Notes: a model not told the origin generated them from the letters alone. Positions 1-9,853 are shown, counted from the first letter of the stretch. The stretch is DNA of 64,000 bases from JALORV01 sp963712485 (GCA_963712485.1 CAVQID010000018.1:1-64000), one strand, 5' to 3'. Numbers and translations: made by a program.

Positions 1-1235
1 AGACCCGAGACGGTCCAGCTCGTCGCGTTGCCCGTCGTCAGGCCGCTTCCCTGCGGTTGTGAATAGGCCCGCGGAGCGGTGCCGTAGTAGACGCGATAGC
101 CGGTCACGTTGGCGTCCGGCGATGCGGTCCAGCTCAAGGCTGCCGTGCCGGTGGGCGCAGGCGGCGGAGGTGGCGGAGGTGGCGGAGGCGGCGGAGGTGG
201 CGGAGGCGGCGGAGGCGGCGCAGGCGGCGGAGGCAGCCCACCCGGCGGAGGCGGAGGCGGCGGAGGCGGAGGCGGAGGCGCAGTGCCGGTGACGCTGAAG
301 ACGATGTCGACCCAGTAGTTCGTCGCGTTGTAGGTCGAGGACGGGAACGTCGTCGTGCTCGAGTAGCGGTACACGCCGTTGCCGCCGGCGGCGCCGTTGC
401 TGAGCAGCTTGACCGGGCCGTTGCTGACGCCGTTCGTGGCGAAGAAGTTGAGGTCGGCCGCGTAGTTCCCGTTCGGTGCGTAGTACGACGCGACATAGAC
501 GGTGTTCGCGTTCACCGGGACCGGGCTCGCAAAGTTCACCTGCTGCCAGCCCGACGCCGTCTCGGCGCTGAAGGTGGCCCGCGCGAGCAGCGCGCCGCCG
601 GCGCTCCAAAGGTTGCCGACATGGGTGCCGGTGTTGCCCGTCGCCTTGTAGAAGCGAACGCCGGTGATGAAGCCGTCGCTGCTCGTCGTGAACTTGACGC
701 CGAGCTCGACCGCGTTCGGGTCCGAATCTGCGGCGTGGTCGGCGTCGTCGACGCGCTCCAGGCGCTGCACGGGCAGCTCGGCGGCGGCGGAGGCGGAGGC
801 GGCGGCGGAGGCGGCGGAGGCGGCGGAGGCGGCGGAGGGTTGCGCAGCAGCGACCCTTGCATAGCACGCCTTGCGCACGCCAGGAGCCGGGTCTGCCGAA
901 GAATTCGTTTGTGCACGACACCGTCCCCGAGACCCGCTTGTAGACCCAGTTCTTGCCGCTGCCGTAGCGCACCCACGTCGACGAGGCGAGGGTGAAGGTC
1001 TGCCCCTCGTCCGCGACCTTGCTCCACGTGTAAGCGACAACGCTCTGCCGCCGTGCTGCGGTGGCGTTCTCCCTGGGCGCTTGTCTCGTCTTCACGGGCG
1101 AGCTCGCCGCTGTCTCGGTGCTCCTTCCTGGGCGCTTGTCTCGCCCTCACCGGTGCCGCCGCATGCGGCGAGATAAACGCTCGACATGAGCATCGCGGCG
1201 AGGGATAGGCGCGTTGGATGATTTCGATGCCGCAT
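1..1235 (-). CDS. DUF4082 / fibronectin type III lipoprotein, partial, frameshifted
   Basis: The gene runs off the left edge, so its C-terminus is missing. An ATG at 1235 has AAGGA just upstream. The first 27 residues form a lipoprotein signal with a hydrophobic stretch and lipobox LAAC-GG (Cys about residue 25). Next comes a small module containing WVRYGSGKNWVYK and VSGTVSCTNEFFG, a proline-rich linker, CPCSAWSASTTP, and a DUF4082 domain (AVELGVKF, GFITGVRFYK, TGTHVGNLW, ASGWQQVNF, NYWVDIVF). A second proline linker and a fibronectin type III start (LSWTASPDANVTGYRVYYG) follow. At least three frame changes (near 893, inside the second tract, near 735) break the reading. It is probably a surface-anchored or secreted carbohydrate-related protein; its function is unknown. 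Confidence 0.72.
157..281 (-). repeat. Low-complexity proline-linker tract
   Basis: Degenerate GGCGGA/GGTGGC triplet tract on the plus strand, read on the minus strand as a long run of proline codons between the DUF4082 and fibronectin type III domains. A second, shorter tract at about 779-838 separates the N-terminal module from DUF4082. Such tracts are prone to slippage and misassembly, so their lengths are uncertain. Confidence 0.8.
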
Positions 1236-1622
1236 TCAATGTTCCTTGGTCTGGGTTTGGACTTCCCCGATCGCCCGGGGTGCGTGTAACGCGAGCACGT
1301 GAACGCAACGCGATCGCGTCGCCCTTTGAGCTGGTGTAGTCCGGACCGCGACCGATGATAGAAGACACCATGCATCATGAGAACCCGAGGAGTGAGTCGG
1401 GGGCGCTCGTCGCCGTGCATCTGCTTACCCGGATTTTCGGAAGCTGAACCGTCCGGCGATATCTGCCCTACGGCCTACCAAGAATGCGAACGTGGCTTTG
1501 CGCGAGCGCGAGCGACGCGACACATGCGGCGATCTACAGAGGGAAATCAGGGCAAGCGGGAGCGGCTTCGTCAGCCCCGCGTGTAATTTCTGCTATCACG
1601 CAATCGCGCGAGCAAACACGAC
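1236..1622. other. Intergenic, no gene seen
   Basis: The region upstream of the lipoprotein and downstream of the LuxR fragment. Short ORFs on both strands have no recognisable domain. The minus-strand promoter of the lipoprotein should lie at about 1240-1300; no clear -35/-10 pair stands out. Confidence 0.5.
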
Positions 1623-1904
1623 TCAGCACACCTGTCGACGGTGCGCGAGTCCGAGTTTCTGGAGGGCGCCGCGCACGTGCTTCTTCATGGTGTTTGGACT
1701 GATGCACAACTCGCGGCCGAATTTCCTTGTTCGTCAGGCCGCGGCAAACGAGTTCCATCAGTCGAGCTCGCGCCCAGTCAATTGATGGCTGGCTGCGCGG
1801 CGCCCGGACGAGCGGACGCGCTGCCTCCAGAGCCATGATCGCGTCGAAATGGAGTGCCTGATCATCTAGCGCGGAAACCAAAGCTCGCCGGATGTCACGG
1901 CTCG
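1623..1904 (-). pseudogene. LuxR-family regulator, C-terminal HTH fragment
   Basis: The minus-strand reading gives WARARLMELVCRGLTNKEI followed, after one frame change, by RELCISPNTMKKHVRGALQKLGLA and a stop at 1623. This is the four-helix GerE/LuxR DNA-binding domain. Only about 60 residues lie upstream of it (FDAIMALEAARPLV region) and no receiver or ligand-binding domain is visible. The fragment abuts a P450 fragment on the same strand at about 1900, so two unrelated broken genes are fused there. Part of it (1643-1723) is duplicated at 10894-10974. Confidence 0.65.
1643..1723. repeat. 81-bp direct repeat, left copy
   Basis: Identical apart from one base to 10894-10974, in the same orientation. 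It codes on the minus strand for the recognition helix and C-terminus of a LuxR-type HTH (core CISPNTMKKHVRGALQKLGL). The two copies bracket about 9.2 kb of glycan-biosynthesis genes. Confidence 0.85.
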
Positions 1905-2415
1905 CGGTACCGAAGCGCTGAAAGGCTCTCAAAGGTGGGTGGCCGTTCGGCTTCACACAGCACCTGATGCGCCTCGGTCTGCATCTGGCACTGTACTTCT
2001 GGATGCTCGGCCATCAGATGCATCATCCACGCCAACGTGTTGGCGGTCGTATCTTCGCCGGCCAAGAACATGATCAGAATGTTGCCGGCGATCTCGTCGT
2101 CCGTGAAAGCGGAGACCTCGTCGCTGTTGGCCGACACCATGGCCTCCAGCAAGTTCGATGGCGTCTGACGTTGGCCTGCGGACGCACGCGCCCGGGCCGT
2201 GCTCACGAGCTCGTGAACCACCTCCATCAGCCGCTCCATGGCAACGTCGACCTGCCGGTTGCCGGCCCAGCGCAGCCATCTCCAGTAGCGGAACGGTGCA
2301 AGCGTGCGCCGAGCCATCACCGGGAAGATCTTGTCGAGGTAGTGCTGGATGACGTCGCCTTCGTCTTCGAGCGTATTGAGATCGGTGCCAAAGGCGAGTG
2401 CGGCGATGCATGGGC
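1895..2415 (-). pseudogene. Cytochrome P450 internal fragment
   Basis: The minus-strand frame contains IAALAFGTDLNTLEDEGDVI, a helical region (RYWRWLRWAGNRQVDVAMERL) and an I-helix with the oxygen-binding motif AGEDTTANTLAWM, then MAEHPEVQCQMQTEAHQVL. The product stops at ALRYREP, before the K-helix ExxR and the haem-binding cysteine loop. The first roughly 150 residues of a P450 are also absent. It is therefore an internal fragment joined to other DNA at both ends. The class (possibly CYP102/fatty-acid type) cannot be fixed from this piece. Confidence 0.7.
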
Positions 2416-2516
2416 GCGAGCGTAGCAGTGCCGGGCGCGCACGGGCGGCCGGCCCGATTCGCCCCCAGGTTGCGGGACGGCCCACAAGAAGTTCGTCCGG
2501 GGTAGAGTGGCCGCCC

Positions 2517-3689
2517 ATGCAGAGCTGCAGCGCACCCACTGACGACCGTCCCGGTGTGCGCCATGTGCTGCTGGACGACGACGGCCGCTACACGCTCGCT
2601 CCTGCGCCGGAACCCGGGTTCGACGGCATGCTGGTGTTCTGGTGGCGCGACCGGCCGGTGGCGCACCGACCTGTCTCGGGTGCGAAGTCCGAACCCGCAG
2701 CCGGCCGCATCGACACCGAGGGGCTGGCGCGCATCGCGGCCGAGGAAGCGCAGGTCGCCCCGGCGCGACTCGATGCGAGCGTGCTGATCTGCACCCGCGA
2801 CCGGCCGGACGAGCTGCGCCGCTGCCTCGCGTCGCTGCCGCAGCAGACGCTGCGCCCGCGCGAGGTGATCGTGATCGACAACGCGTCGCGCGACGGCCGC
2901 ACGCGCGAGGTGGCGCTGGCCGCCGGCGCGATCTACCTGCGCGAGGACCGTCCGGGGCTGGACATCGCGCGCAACGCCGGCGCGCGCCGCGCGACGTCGT
3001 CGATCGTGGCCTACACCGACGACGACGTGCTGCTGCACCCGACGTGGCTCGAACGCCTGGTGGCGGCGTTCGACGCACCGCAGATTGCGGCCGTGACCGG
3101 CCTCGTGCTGCCGGGCGAGCTGGCCACCGAAGCGCAGCGCCACTTCGAGACCTACTGGAGCTTCGGCCGCGGCTACCTGCGGCGCGACTTCGACGCGCAG
3201 CAGTTCGCGGCGGCCCACCGAGGCGGCCTGTTCCGCGCGTGGGAGATCGGCGCCGGCGCGAGCATGGCCTTCCGGCGCGAGGTGTTCGATCGAGTCGGCT
3301 ACTTCGACGAACGGCTGGACGTCGGCCAGGCCGGCTGCTCCGGCGACTCGGAGTTCTGGTACCGCGTGCTGGCCAACGGCATGGCCTGCCGCTACGAGCC
3401 GCGCTCGGTGGCGTTTCATTTCCATCGCCGCACGATCGACGGGCTGGCGGATCAGATCCACCACTACATGCGCGGGCATGCCGCGGCGTTGCTGGTGCAG
3501 TGGGAACGAACCGGCATCGGGGCCAACCGGCGTCAGGCATTCGTCGCCATGCCGAAGTGGTACGCCGGTCGTGTCTGGCGACGGCTGCGCGGCGCGCGCA
3601 CGCCGCGCGATCGTTTTCTGCGCCAGGAGGTGCTGGGCTATCTCTGCGGCCTCGTGTTCTACCTGCGCCGCCGCAGGGCGACGTCATGA
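2517..3689 (+). CDS. GT2 family glycosyltransferase
   Basis: Predicted 390-residue cytosolic glycosyltransferase of the GT-A fold. The GT2 domain starts near residue 88 (SVLICTRDRPDELRRCL). VIVIDNASRD, DIARNAGARRA and the metal-binding YTDDDVLL follow, then an acceptor-side region with AWEIGAGASMAFRR and GEDSEFW-like SGDSEFWYRVL. The first 87 residues are an N-terminal extension of unknown role. I chose ATG 2517 because upstream codons overlap the opposite-strand P450 fragment. The stop overlaps the next start (ATGA at 3686-3689), so the genes are translationally coupled. The reading frame is intact, unlike many neighbours. The sugar donor cannot be predicted. Confidence 0.88.
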   Translation: MQSCSAPTDDRPGVRHVLLDDDGRYTLAPAPEPGFDGMLVFWWRDRPVAHRPVSGAKSEPAAGRIDTEGLARIAAEEAQVAPARLDASVLICTRDRPDELRRCLASLPQQTLRPREVIVIDNASRDGRTREVALAAGAIYLREDRPGLDIARNAGARRATSSIVAYTDDDVLLHPTWLERLVAAFDAPQIAAVTGLVLPGELATEAQRHFETYWSFGRGYLRRDFDAQQFAAAHRGGLFRAWEIGAGASMAFRREVFDRVGYFDERLDVGQAGCSGDSEFWYRVLANGMACRYEPRSVAFHFHRRTIDGLADQIHHYMRGHAAALLVQWERTGIGANRRQAFVAMPKWYAGRVWRRLRGARTPRDRFLRQEVLGYLCGLVFYLRRRRATS

Positions 3690-6600
3690 GCGCGACCCCA
3701 CGCGCGTCGTTCGTGATCCCGGCCCGCAATGCGGCGGGCACGCTTGCGCGCACGCTCGACAGCCTGCTTGCACAAGGCGATCGCGCCTGGGAGGCGCTGA
3801 TCGTCGACGACGGCTCGAGCGACGACACGCCCCGTATCGTGGCCGCATACGCGCAGCGCGACACGCGTTTCGTGGGGCTGCGCGGCAGCGCAACGCAGGG
3901 CGCGGCGGCAGCACGCAACGTGGGCATCGAGCGAGCGCGCGGGCAGCGCGTCGCGTTCCTCGACAGCGACGACTGGCTCGCGCCCACCTTCCTCGAGAAG
4001 CTGCACGCGGCGCTGGACGCGGCGCCCGGCGCCGCCGCGGCGTACTGCGACTACCGGCGCGCAATGCCCGACGGCACGTTCGGCCCGGTGCGCAGCGACC
4101 CCGAGGTGGCGCGCGCGCCGTTCCAGGCCTTCGCCCGCAGCTGCGCAGTCGCGATTCACGCGGTGCTGATGGAGCGCGAGCGGTTGCGCCGCGCCGGCGG
4201 CTTCGATACCACCTTGCGCACCTGCGAGGATTGGGACCTGTGGCAGCGCATCGCGCGCGCGGGCGACCCGTGGGTCCATGTGGGCGAGCCGCTGGCCTTC
4301 TACCGCACCGCCGGGGCCTCGCTGTCACAGGACGTCGAGCAGATGCTGGCCGACGCTGCCATCGTCGTGCGGCGCGGCTTCAACGCCGATGCGCGCGTGC
4401 CCGACGCCGACCCGGCCCATGTCTCGGGCGCTTCGCGCGCCCACGGAGCGAGCCCCGAGCAGGCGCTGGCCTACCTCGCGCTGTGGTGCGGCGCCCTCGA
4501 TGCTGCGCGCGGCCTGCCGCTGCGAGAGCGCCTGCTGCGAGACCTCGCAGCGCTGCCCCCCGAGCACACGCATGCCGAGCACATCGCGGCCACGCTGCTG
4601 GACGGCGTGATGGTCGGTCTGCTCACGGCTCCCGCCGGGCTGGCCGCACGCTGGCACGAGTACGCAGATGCCGCTACGTCACTCATCGGCCACCTGGGTA
4701 CGTCTTGGAGCGACCGACACGCCGTGCGACGCACGCAGTACGCGTTCGAGCGGCTGGTGCTGCAGTACGACGACCTCGCGGTGCCGCGGCGCCTGTCGTT
4801 GACGCTCGGCTTGCGCGTGCAGCTGCGAGCACTTCGTGCGCTGGCGCTGCCGTCAGGCATCGACCGGCTTTACGTCTACCTCTGCGACGGCGCTCGCGTG
4901 CTCGGTCTGCTCGAACTCGGCGCACTCGGCACCTTCGCGCCGCGGGATTGGGTCGAGTCGGCGGCACGGTCCATCGGCTGGCGCAATGCGCTCAAACTCG
5001 CGGGCCCGTCGATCGCGCGTGGGCTCACCCCGCGCCGCCTGGTGGATGCAACGCGCTCGGCGCGCACCGCGCTGCGGCGCGATCCGTCGCCGCGTGCGGA
5101 CGCGTGGCGGTCACGCCTGGCCAGGGCGGCAAGAGCCGCCCTCACGGCCGCAGCCTCGACCGCCGGCGGCGACGGACATGCCAGCGCCCTCGAACGGATA
5201 CGCGAACGCACGGCACGCGCGTCGTCGCCATCCTTGGCCATCACAGCCGCGGCGCCACCCGCGTCACCCCCGCCCGGCCGCATGGCTGCGGCCGACGACC
5301 GACGCTCTTACTGGGAGGACTTCTTCCGCACCGAGGATCCGTGGCATTACGGCTCGGCGTACGAGCAGGAGAAGTACGCGCGTCAACTCGAACTGTTGCC
5401 CCAGCGACCGATCGGCCGTGCGCTCGAGTTGGCCTGCGCCGAGGGCCACTTCAGCGAGCAACTTGCCGCGCGCGTGCAGACCCTGGTGGCGACCGACATC
5501 TCGGCCGCAGCATTGACGCGCGCACACGAGCGCTGCGGCGCGCATGCCAACGTCGAGTTGCGCCGCCTCGACCTGCTGGCGGACGCGCTGCCCGAAGCGC
5601 AGGACCTGATCGTCTGTTCGGAGGTGCTGTACTACATCGACGACCCGCAGGCACTGCGGCGCACGGCGCAGAAGATCGCAGCCGCCCTGGCTCCGGGCGG
5701 CCACCTGATCACCGCGCACGCGTACGTGCTGCAGGACGACCCGACGCGCACTGGATTCGACTGGGGCCACCGCTGGGGAGCATCCACGATCTCGCGTGTC
5801 TTCGCCGACGTGCCGACGCTGTCGCTCGAGCAGTCGATCGAGACGCCGCTGTACCGCATCGACCGCTTCGTCCGCCGCCGCGCGGGCGATGCGCCGCTCG
5901 CGGCACGGGTCGAGACGCGTGCGATCGAGGCACCGATGGAGCACGAGGTCGCGCGCTGGGCCGTCTGGGGTGGCGCTGCCAGGCGTCGTGCCGAGGTGGC
6001 CGAGGAGCGCCGGCGCCGCCTGCCGGTGCTGGCCTACCATCGCGTGGCCGACGACGGCCCGCAGGCGCTGTCGCGCTACCGCGTCGGGCCGGACGCGTTC
6101 GAGGCGCAGATGAGCTGGCTGCGTCGTCACGGCTACCACGCCATCGTGTCGGACGAACTGGCGTGGTTCGTCGACCACCGCCATCCGTTCGTCGGCCGTC
6201 CGGTGATGATCACGTTCGACGACGGCTACCAGGATTTTGCTCAGGCGGCGTGGCCGGTGCTGCGCCGACACGATCTGCGCGCGGAAGTGTTCGTCGTCAG
6301 CGACCTCGTCGGCGGCCGTGCGCAATGGGACGCACGGCACGGCGAGCCGGCGCGGCTGATGGACGCTGCCACCATCGCTTCGATGGCGCAGCAGGGCGTG
6401 CGCTTCGGCAGCCACCTGGCGACGCACTGCGCGGCCGATGGTCTGTCGACGGACGAACTGGCCGACGAACTGCTGCGGTCGCGCCAGGCGCTTGCACGCT
6501 GGACCGGCCTCGCGCCGTGCGCACTCGCCGCACCTTATGGCGTGAGCGACGCACGGCTCGAGCAAATCGCCGCGGAGTGCGGCTACCGCATCGGCTTCGG

Positions 6601-6715
6601 CTCGCAACACGGGGCTGCATCGCTGGACAGCCAGCCGATGCGATGCCCACGCATCGAAGTGCGCGGCGACATGCTTCTGGACGAGCTCGCGCATGCGTTG
6701 GAGGCCTGCCGATGA
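3686..6715 (+). CDS. Three-domain glycosyltransferase / methyltransferase / polysaccharide deacetylase
   Basis: A single intact ORF of 1009 residues. Residues about 1-300 are a GT2 domain (ASFVIPARNAAGTLARTL, VDDGSSDDTPRI, FLDSDDWLAP). The middle (about 310-530) has no named fold but looks like an acceptor or linker domain. Residues about 540-720 are a class I SAM methyltransferase of NodS-like type (YWEDFFRTEDPWHYGSAYEQ, ALELACAEGHFSEQLA, CSEVLYYIDD). Residues about 775-1005 are a NodB-type polysaccharide deacetylase with YHRVADD, MITFDDGYQDF and the metal motif SHLATH. The combination parallels NodC, NodS and NodB of lipochito-oligosaccharide synthesis in one chain. I recall this architecture as a known three-domain family. 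It overlaps both flanking genes by 4 nt (ATGA). Confidence 0.9.
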   Translation: MSATPRASFVIPARNAAGTLARTLDSLLAQGDRAWEALIVDDGSSDDTPRIVAAYAQRDTRFVGLRGSATQGAAAARNVGIERARGQRVAFLDSDDWLAPTFLEKLHAALDAAPGAAAAYCDYRRAMPDGTFGPVRSDPEVARAPFQAFARSCAVAIHAVLMERERLRRAGGFDTTLRTCEDWDLWQRIARAGDPWVHVGEPLAFYRTAGASLSQDVEQMLADAAIVVRRGFNADARVPDADPAHVSGASRAHGASPEQALAYLALWCGALDAARGLPLRERLLRDLAALPPEHTHAEHIAATLLDGVMVGLLTAPAGLAARWHEYADAATSLIGHLGTSWSDRHAVRRTQYAFERLVLQYDDLAVPRRLSLTLGLRVQLRALRALALPSGIDRLYVYLCDGARVLGLLELGALGTFAPRDWVESAARSIGWRNALKLAGPSIARGLTPRRLVDATRSARTALRRDPSPRADAWRSRLARAARAALTAAASTAGGDGHASALERIRERTARASSPSLAITAAAPPASPPPGRMAAADDRRSYWEDFFRTEDPWHYGSAYEQEKYARQLELLPQRPIGRALELACAEGHFSEQLAARVQTLVATDISAAALTRAHERCGAHANVELRRLDLLADALPEAQDLIVCSEVLYYIDDPQALRRTAQKIAAALAPGGHLITAHAYVLQDDPTRTGFDWGHRWGASTISRVFADVPTLSLEQSIETPLYRIDRFVRRRAGDAPLAARVETRAIEAPMEHEVARWAVWGGAARRRAEVAEERRRRLPVLAYHRVADDGPQALSRYRVGPDAFEAQMSWLRRHGYHAIVSDELAWFVDHRHPFVGRPVMITFDDGYQDFAQAAWPVLRRHDLRAEVFVVSDLVGGRAQWDARHGEPARLMDAATIASMAQQGVRFGSHLATHCAADGLSTDELADELLRSRQALARWTGLAPCALAAPYGVSDARLEQIAAECGYRIGFGSQHGAASLDSQPMRCPRIEVRGDMLLDELAHALEACR

Positions 6716-7725
6716 GCAACGACGATACCCTGGTCAGCGTCGTCATCCCCGCCTACAACGCCCAGGCGACGCTCGACGAGACGCTGCCCAGCGTGCGCGC
6801 GCAGACCCACCGGACGCTGGAGATCATCGTCGTCGACGACGGATCGACCGACGGCACGCATGCATTGGCCGAGCGGCATGCGGCCGCCGACGCCCGCATC
6901 CGGGTGCTGCACCAGGCCAACGCCGGCGTCGCCGCGGCGCGCAACGCAGGGTGGCAGCACTCGCGCGCCGAGTTCATCGCCTTCGTCGATGCGGATGACC
7001 TGTGGGCACCGACCAAGATCGAGCGGCAGCTTGCGGCGTTGATCGCCGGCGGACCGCGCGTCGGGGCTGGCGTACTGCTGGACGGCTCGACTCGACGCGA
7101 GCGGCAGGGTTACCCGATGCTACGGAGGCATCGCGCACGAGGGCGACGTACTGCCCGAGGTCCTGCGCTCGAATTTCGTCGGCAGCGGCAGCAACGTCAT
7201 GGTGCGGCGGCAGGCGGTCATCGACGTCGAGGGCTTCGACAGCGGCTGCGGGCCGCCGGCGCCGAGGGCTGCGAGGACTGGCTGCTTCAACAGTCGCGTT
7301 GCCGAGACCTATCGCTTCACCTGCGTGCCGGAGGACCTGGTCGGCTACCGCTACCTGCCCGACAGCATGTCAGCCAACCGCCAGCGCATGCTTCGCTCGC
7401 ACATCCTGATGTGCCGTCAGATGATCGCCGGCGCCCGGAGCACGCACAGAGCTACGCTGAGCGGATTGCAGGCCTACTGCGCCTGGTTGCTGCGCGAAGC
7501 GATTGCCATGCGCGAACCGCGGCAGTTGTGGGCGTTGTGGTACCTGCTGTGGCGCGAGAACCGGGCCGCGTGGCGTCTGCGCGTGCTCTGGCGGGATCTG
7601 CTGCTCGACCCGGTGCGGTGGCTGCGCAACGGCGTACACCGCCTGCACCGCTCGCGCACCGGCGGCGCGCCCTTTGCGGGAGGGATCGCTCCGGGGCGGC
7701 GCTTCCTCGGGACTACGCGCCCTAG
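6712..7725 (+). CDS. GT2 family glycosyltransferase, frameshifted
   Basis: Starts ATGA-overlapped with the preceding gene. The GT-A core is clear: LVSVVIPAYNAQATLDETL, IIVVDDGSTDGTH, NAGVAAARNAGW, FIAFVDADDLWAP. An extra base near 7066 shifts the frame; the continuation reads LAYCWTARLDASGRV, then GSGSNVMVRRQAVIDVEGFD. A second, compensated pair of shifts at about 7232-7290 hides the usual EGCEDWLLQQ motif, which is typical of GT2 acceptor sites. The C-terminus carries a helical, basic tail. The stop is uncertain: TAG at 7723-7725 lies in the starting frame. It probably adds a sugar to the same glycan as the two genes upstream. Confidence 0.75.
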   Translation: MSNDDTLVSVVIPAYNAQATLDETLPSVRAQTHRTLEIIVVDDGSTDGTHALAERHAAADARIRVLHQANAGVAAARNAGWQHSRAEFIAFVDADDLWAPTKIERQLAALIAGGPRVGAGVLLDGSTRRERQGYPMLRRHRARGRRTARGPALEFRRQRQQRHGAAAGGHRRRGLRQRLRAAGAEGCEDWLLQQSRCRDLSLHLRAGGPGRLPLPARQHVSQPPAHASLAHPDVPSDDRRRPEHAQSYAERIAGLLRLVAARSDCHARTAAVVGVVVPAVAREPGRVASARALAGSAARPGAVAAQRRTPPAPLAHRRRALCGRDRSGAALPRDYAP

Positions 7726-7750
7726 CCGGCGAGTGCAGACAGTCTGCGCA

Positions 7751-9495
7751 ATGGATATGGCATCGCCCCGACGCGCCGCGCTCGACCACCTCGACGCGCT
7801 GTTGCGCCTGGCGCCCAAACCGGCGTGGGCCACGCCCGCGCTGGTCGCGCTCGGCTTGGCCGCCTCGCTGGCCGAGACGCTGGGCATCACGCTGATCGTG
7901 GCCTTCGTGTACGCGGCGATGGGCTCGTCGGAGCAGGCGACATACGCGGTCCGGCGGCGTGCTCGGGCCGACGCTGGCGCACGCGCACGGCCTGTTCGGC
8001 TCGCCTGCCCGCATGGCGCTGGCCATCCTGCTGTTGATCCTGGCGCGCGCGGCGCTGGTCCACACGCACCGGGCGATCAGCGCGCAGGTCGGCGAGCACA
8101 TCAGCGAGACGGCGCGCAACCGCATCCACGAGCAGTACCTGACGCGTGGGCTACGGCTTCATGCAACGGCACGAACAGGCGCAGCTGATGCAGGTGCTCG
8201 GCACCGAGTCGTGGCTGATCGCCAACGCATATCACAGCCTGACGCGCATCCGGATCGGCGCCTGTTCGATCCTGATGTTCGCCGCATTCCTGCTTGCGTT
8301 GTCGTGGCCGATCACGCTCACCGCGCTGGTCGGCTCGGTGATTCTCTCGCTCGTGCTGCGCCGTCTTGCGCGCCCGGCTCAGACCCTGGGCCAGAAGGTC
8401 AAGCAGGTGCATCAGGTGCTCGGCGAACAGATGCTGATGACGATCGAAGGACTGCGCACGATCCGCGCTTACGGCCAGGAGCAGGCGCATCACGAACGCT
8501 TCCTGCAGGCCTCGGCCGAGGCTCGGCGGACGTCGCTCGCGCTCACGCGACTGTCGTCGCGGCTCGATCCGATCACGGAGGTGGGCTTCCTGGTGATGCT
8601 GTGCGTGATCATCGCCGGCGCTGTGCACTGGGGTACGGCGTTGGCGACAGTCATCGCCGCGGCGGCGCTGCTGTACCGCCTGCAGCCGCACGCACGCGAG
8701 ATCGAGGGCCATCTGCTCTACCTGGCACAGATCGAACCGCAACTGCGCTCGGTGCGCTTGATGCTGGCCACCGATGACAAGCCCTACGATCTTCCGGGCC
8801 ACAGGCCGATCGACGCGCTGCGCCAGGGCATCCGCTTCGATGACGTCACGTTCGGCTATGCCGACGGCCTGTCGCCGGCTCTTTCGGGCGTGACGTTCGA
8901 GATACCGGCCGGCCGCACGACCGCGCTGGTGGGAGCCAGTGGCGCCGGCAAGACCACCATCGTCAACCTGCTGCTGCGCCTCTACTCCCCGCAGCAGGGA
9001 GCGATCACCGTCGATGGGTTGCCGCTGCAAGAAGTGCTGCGCGGCGACTGGCTCGCCTTGCTGGGCGTGGCCGGCCAGGACGTCGACCTGATCGAAGGCA
9101 CGGTGCTGGACAACATCCGCATGGCCAACGCTGGCGCTTCGCACGAGCGCCTGCTCGATGCGGCCCAGATGGCGGGCGTGGCCGACTTCGTCGAGTCGCT
9201 GCCCGAAGGCTACGACACCTGGATCGGCCAGCAAGGCCACCGGTTCTCCAGCGGCCAGCGCCAGCGCCTGGGTCTGGCGCGCGCGCTGCTGCGCGACCCC
9301 CAGTTGCTGATCCTCGACGAGGCGATGAGCGCGCTCGACAACGATCTCGAACGCCGCATCCGACACGCGATCCGCGAGCGATTCGCCGGACGCACCGTGC
9401 TGATCATCAGCCACCGCGCGGCCACCGTGCGGGAAGCCGACCACGTCGTTCGGCTGGCCGGCGGCCGTGTCGTTGCGAACGACTCCCCAGCGTGA
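7751..9495 (+). CDS. ABC exporter, fused membrane and ATPase domains (MsbA-like), frameshifted
   Basis: About 581 residues. An N-terminal six-helix exporter domain (LVALGLAASLAETLGITLIV, ARMALAILLLILARAALV, ILMFAAFLLALSWPITL) is followed by a nucleotide-binding domain. The latter has Walker A GASGAGKTT, a Q-loop region, signature FSSGQRQRLGLARALL, Walker B LLILDEAMSALD and the switch histidine ISHR. Two single-base insertions, near 7955 and 8145, break the frame inside the membrane domain. It follows the two glycosyltransferases and the three-domain enzyme by 26 nt, so it is the likely exporter or flippase for their lipid-linked product. MsbA-type lipid flippases and peptide exporters share this layout, so the substrate is inferred only from context. 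Confidence 0.82.
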
Positions 9496-9496
9496 A

Positions 9497-9853
9497 TCAG
9501 GCGCTGGCTTCGAGCCCGCCGCCCGCCCGCTGGCCGGCCAGGCGCCGACGGAACCAGTCGATGGTGCGTTCGACGCCCTGCTCGTAGGTCACGTCGGCCG
9601 ACCACCCGGGCAGCATCTGACGGGCAAGGCGCAGGTCGGGCCGTCGGTTGGTCGGGTCCTGCGGGGGCGGGGGCTGGAACTCGAGGCGCGAACCGGGAAT
9701 GCACCGTTGGACGTACTTCGCGACCTCGATCACCGGCACTTCGCGGTCGGCGCCGATATTCAGCGGCCCCGCGAACTCGCTGCCGTCGCTCCAGAAGAAG
9801 CGTCCAAGCGCGTCGACCACATCGTCGATGTAGGTCCAACTGCGGGTCTGCGA
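9497..9853 (-). pseudogene. NAD-dependent nucleotide-sugar epimerase/decarboxylase, C-terminal fragment
   Basis: The minus-strand reading SQTRSWTYIDDVVDALGRFF, GPLNIGADREVPVIEVAKYV, PPPPQDPTNRRPDL and DVTYEQGVERTIDWFRRRL matches the C-terminal third of extended SDR enzymes such as UDP-glucuronate decarboxylase. The Rossmann motif and YxxxK active site are missing. An in-frame TGA lies just upstream of SQTRSW. The stop codon faces the ABC exporter's stop, only 1-2 nt away. It may be a fragment, or the C-terminus of a gene badly disrupted by sequence errors upstream. Confidence 0.65.

Noticed and set aside
109..318. Glycine-rich plus-strand ORF and alanine/glutamate-rich ORFs over the same tract
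   Set aside because: They are the opposite-strand readings of the proline-linker repeat of the minus-strand lipoprotein.
2642..6715. Apparent 1357-codon ORF starting at 2642
   Set aside because: The part before 3686 is an out-of-frame shadow of the GT2 gene at 2517-3689. The real gene starts at ATG 3686 with the ATGA overlap.
3478..7725. Apparent 1415-codon ORF
   Set aside because: Before 6712 it is an arginine-rich shadow of the three-domain gene; only the part from 6712 is the real GT2 gene.
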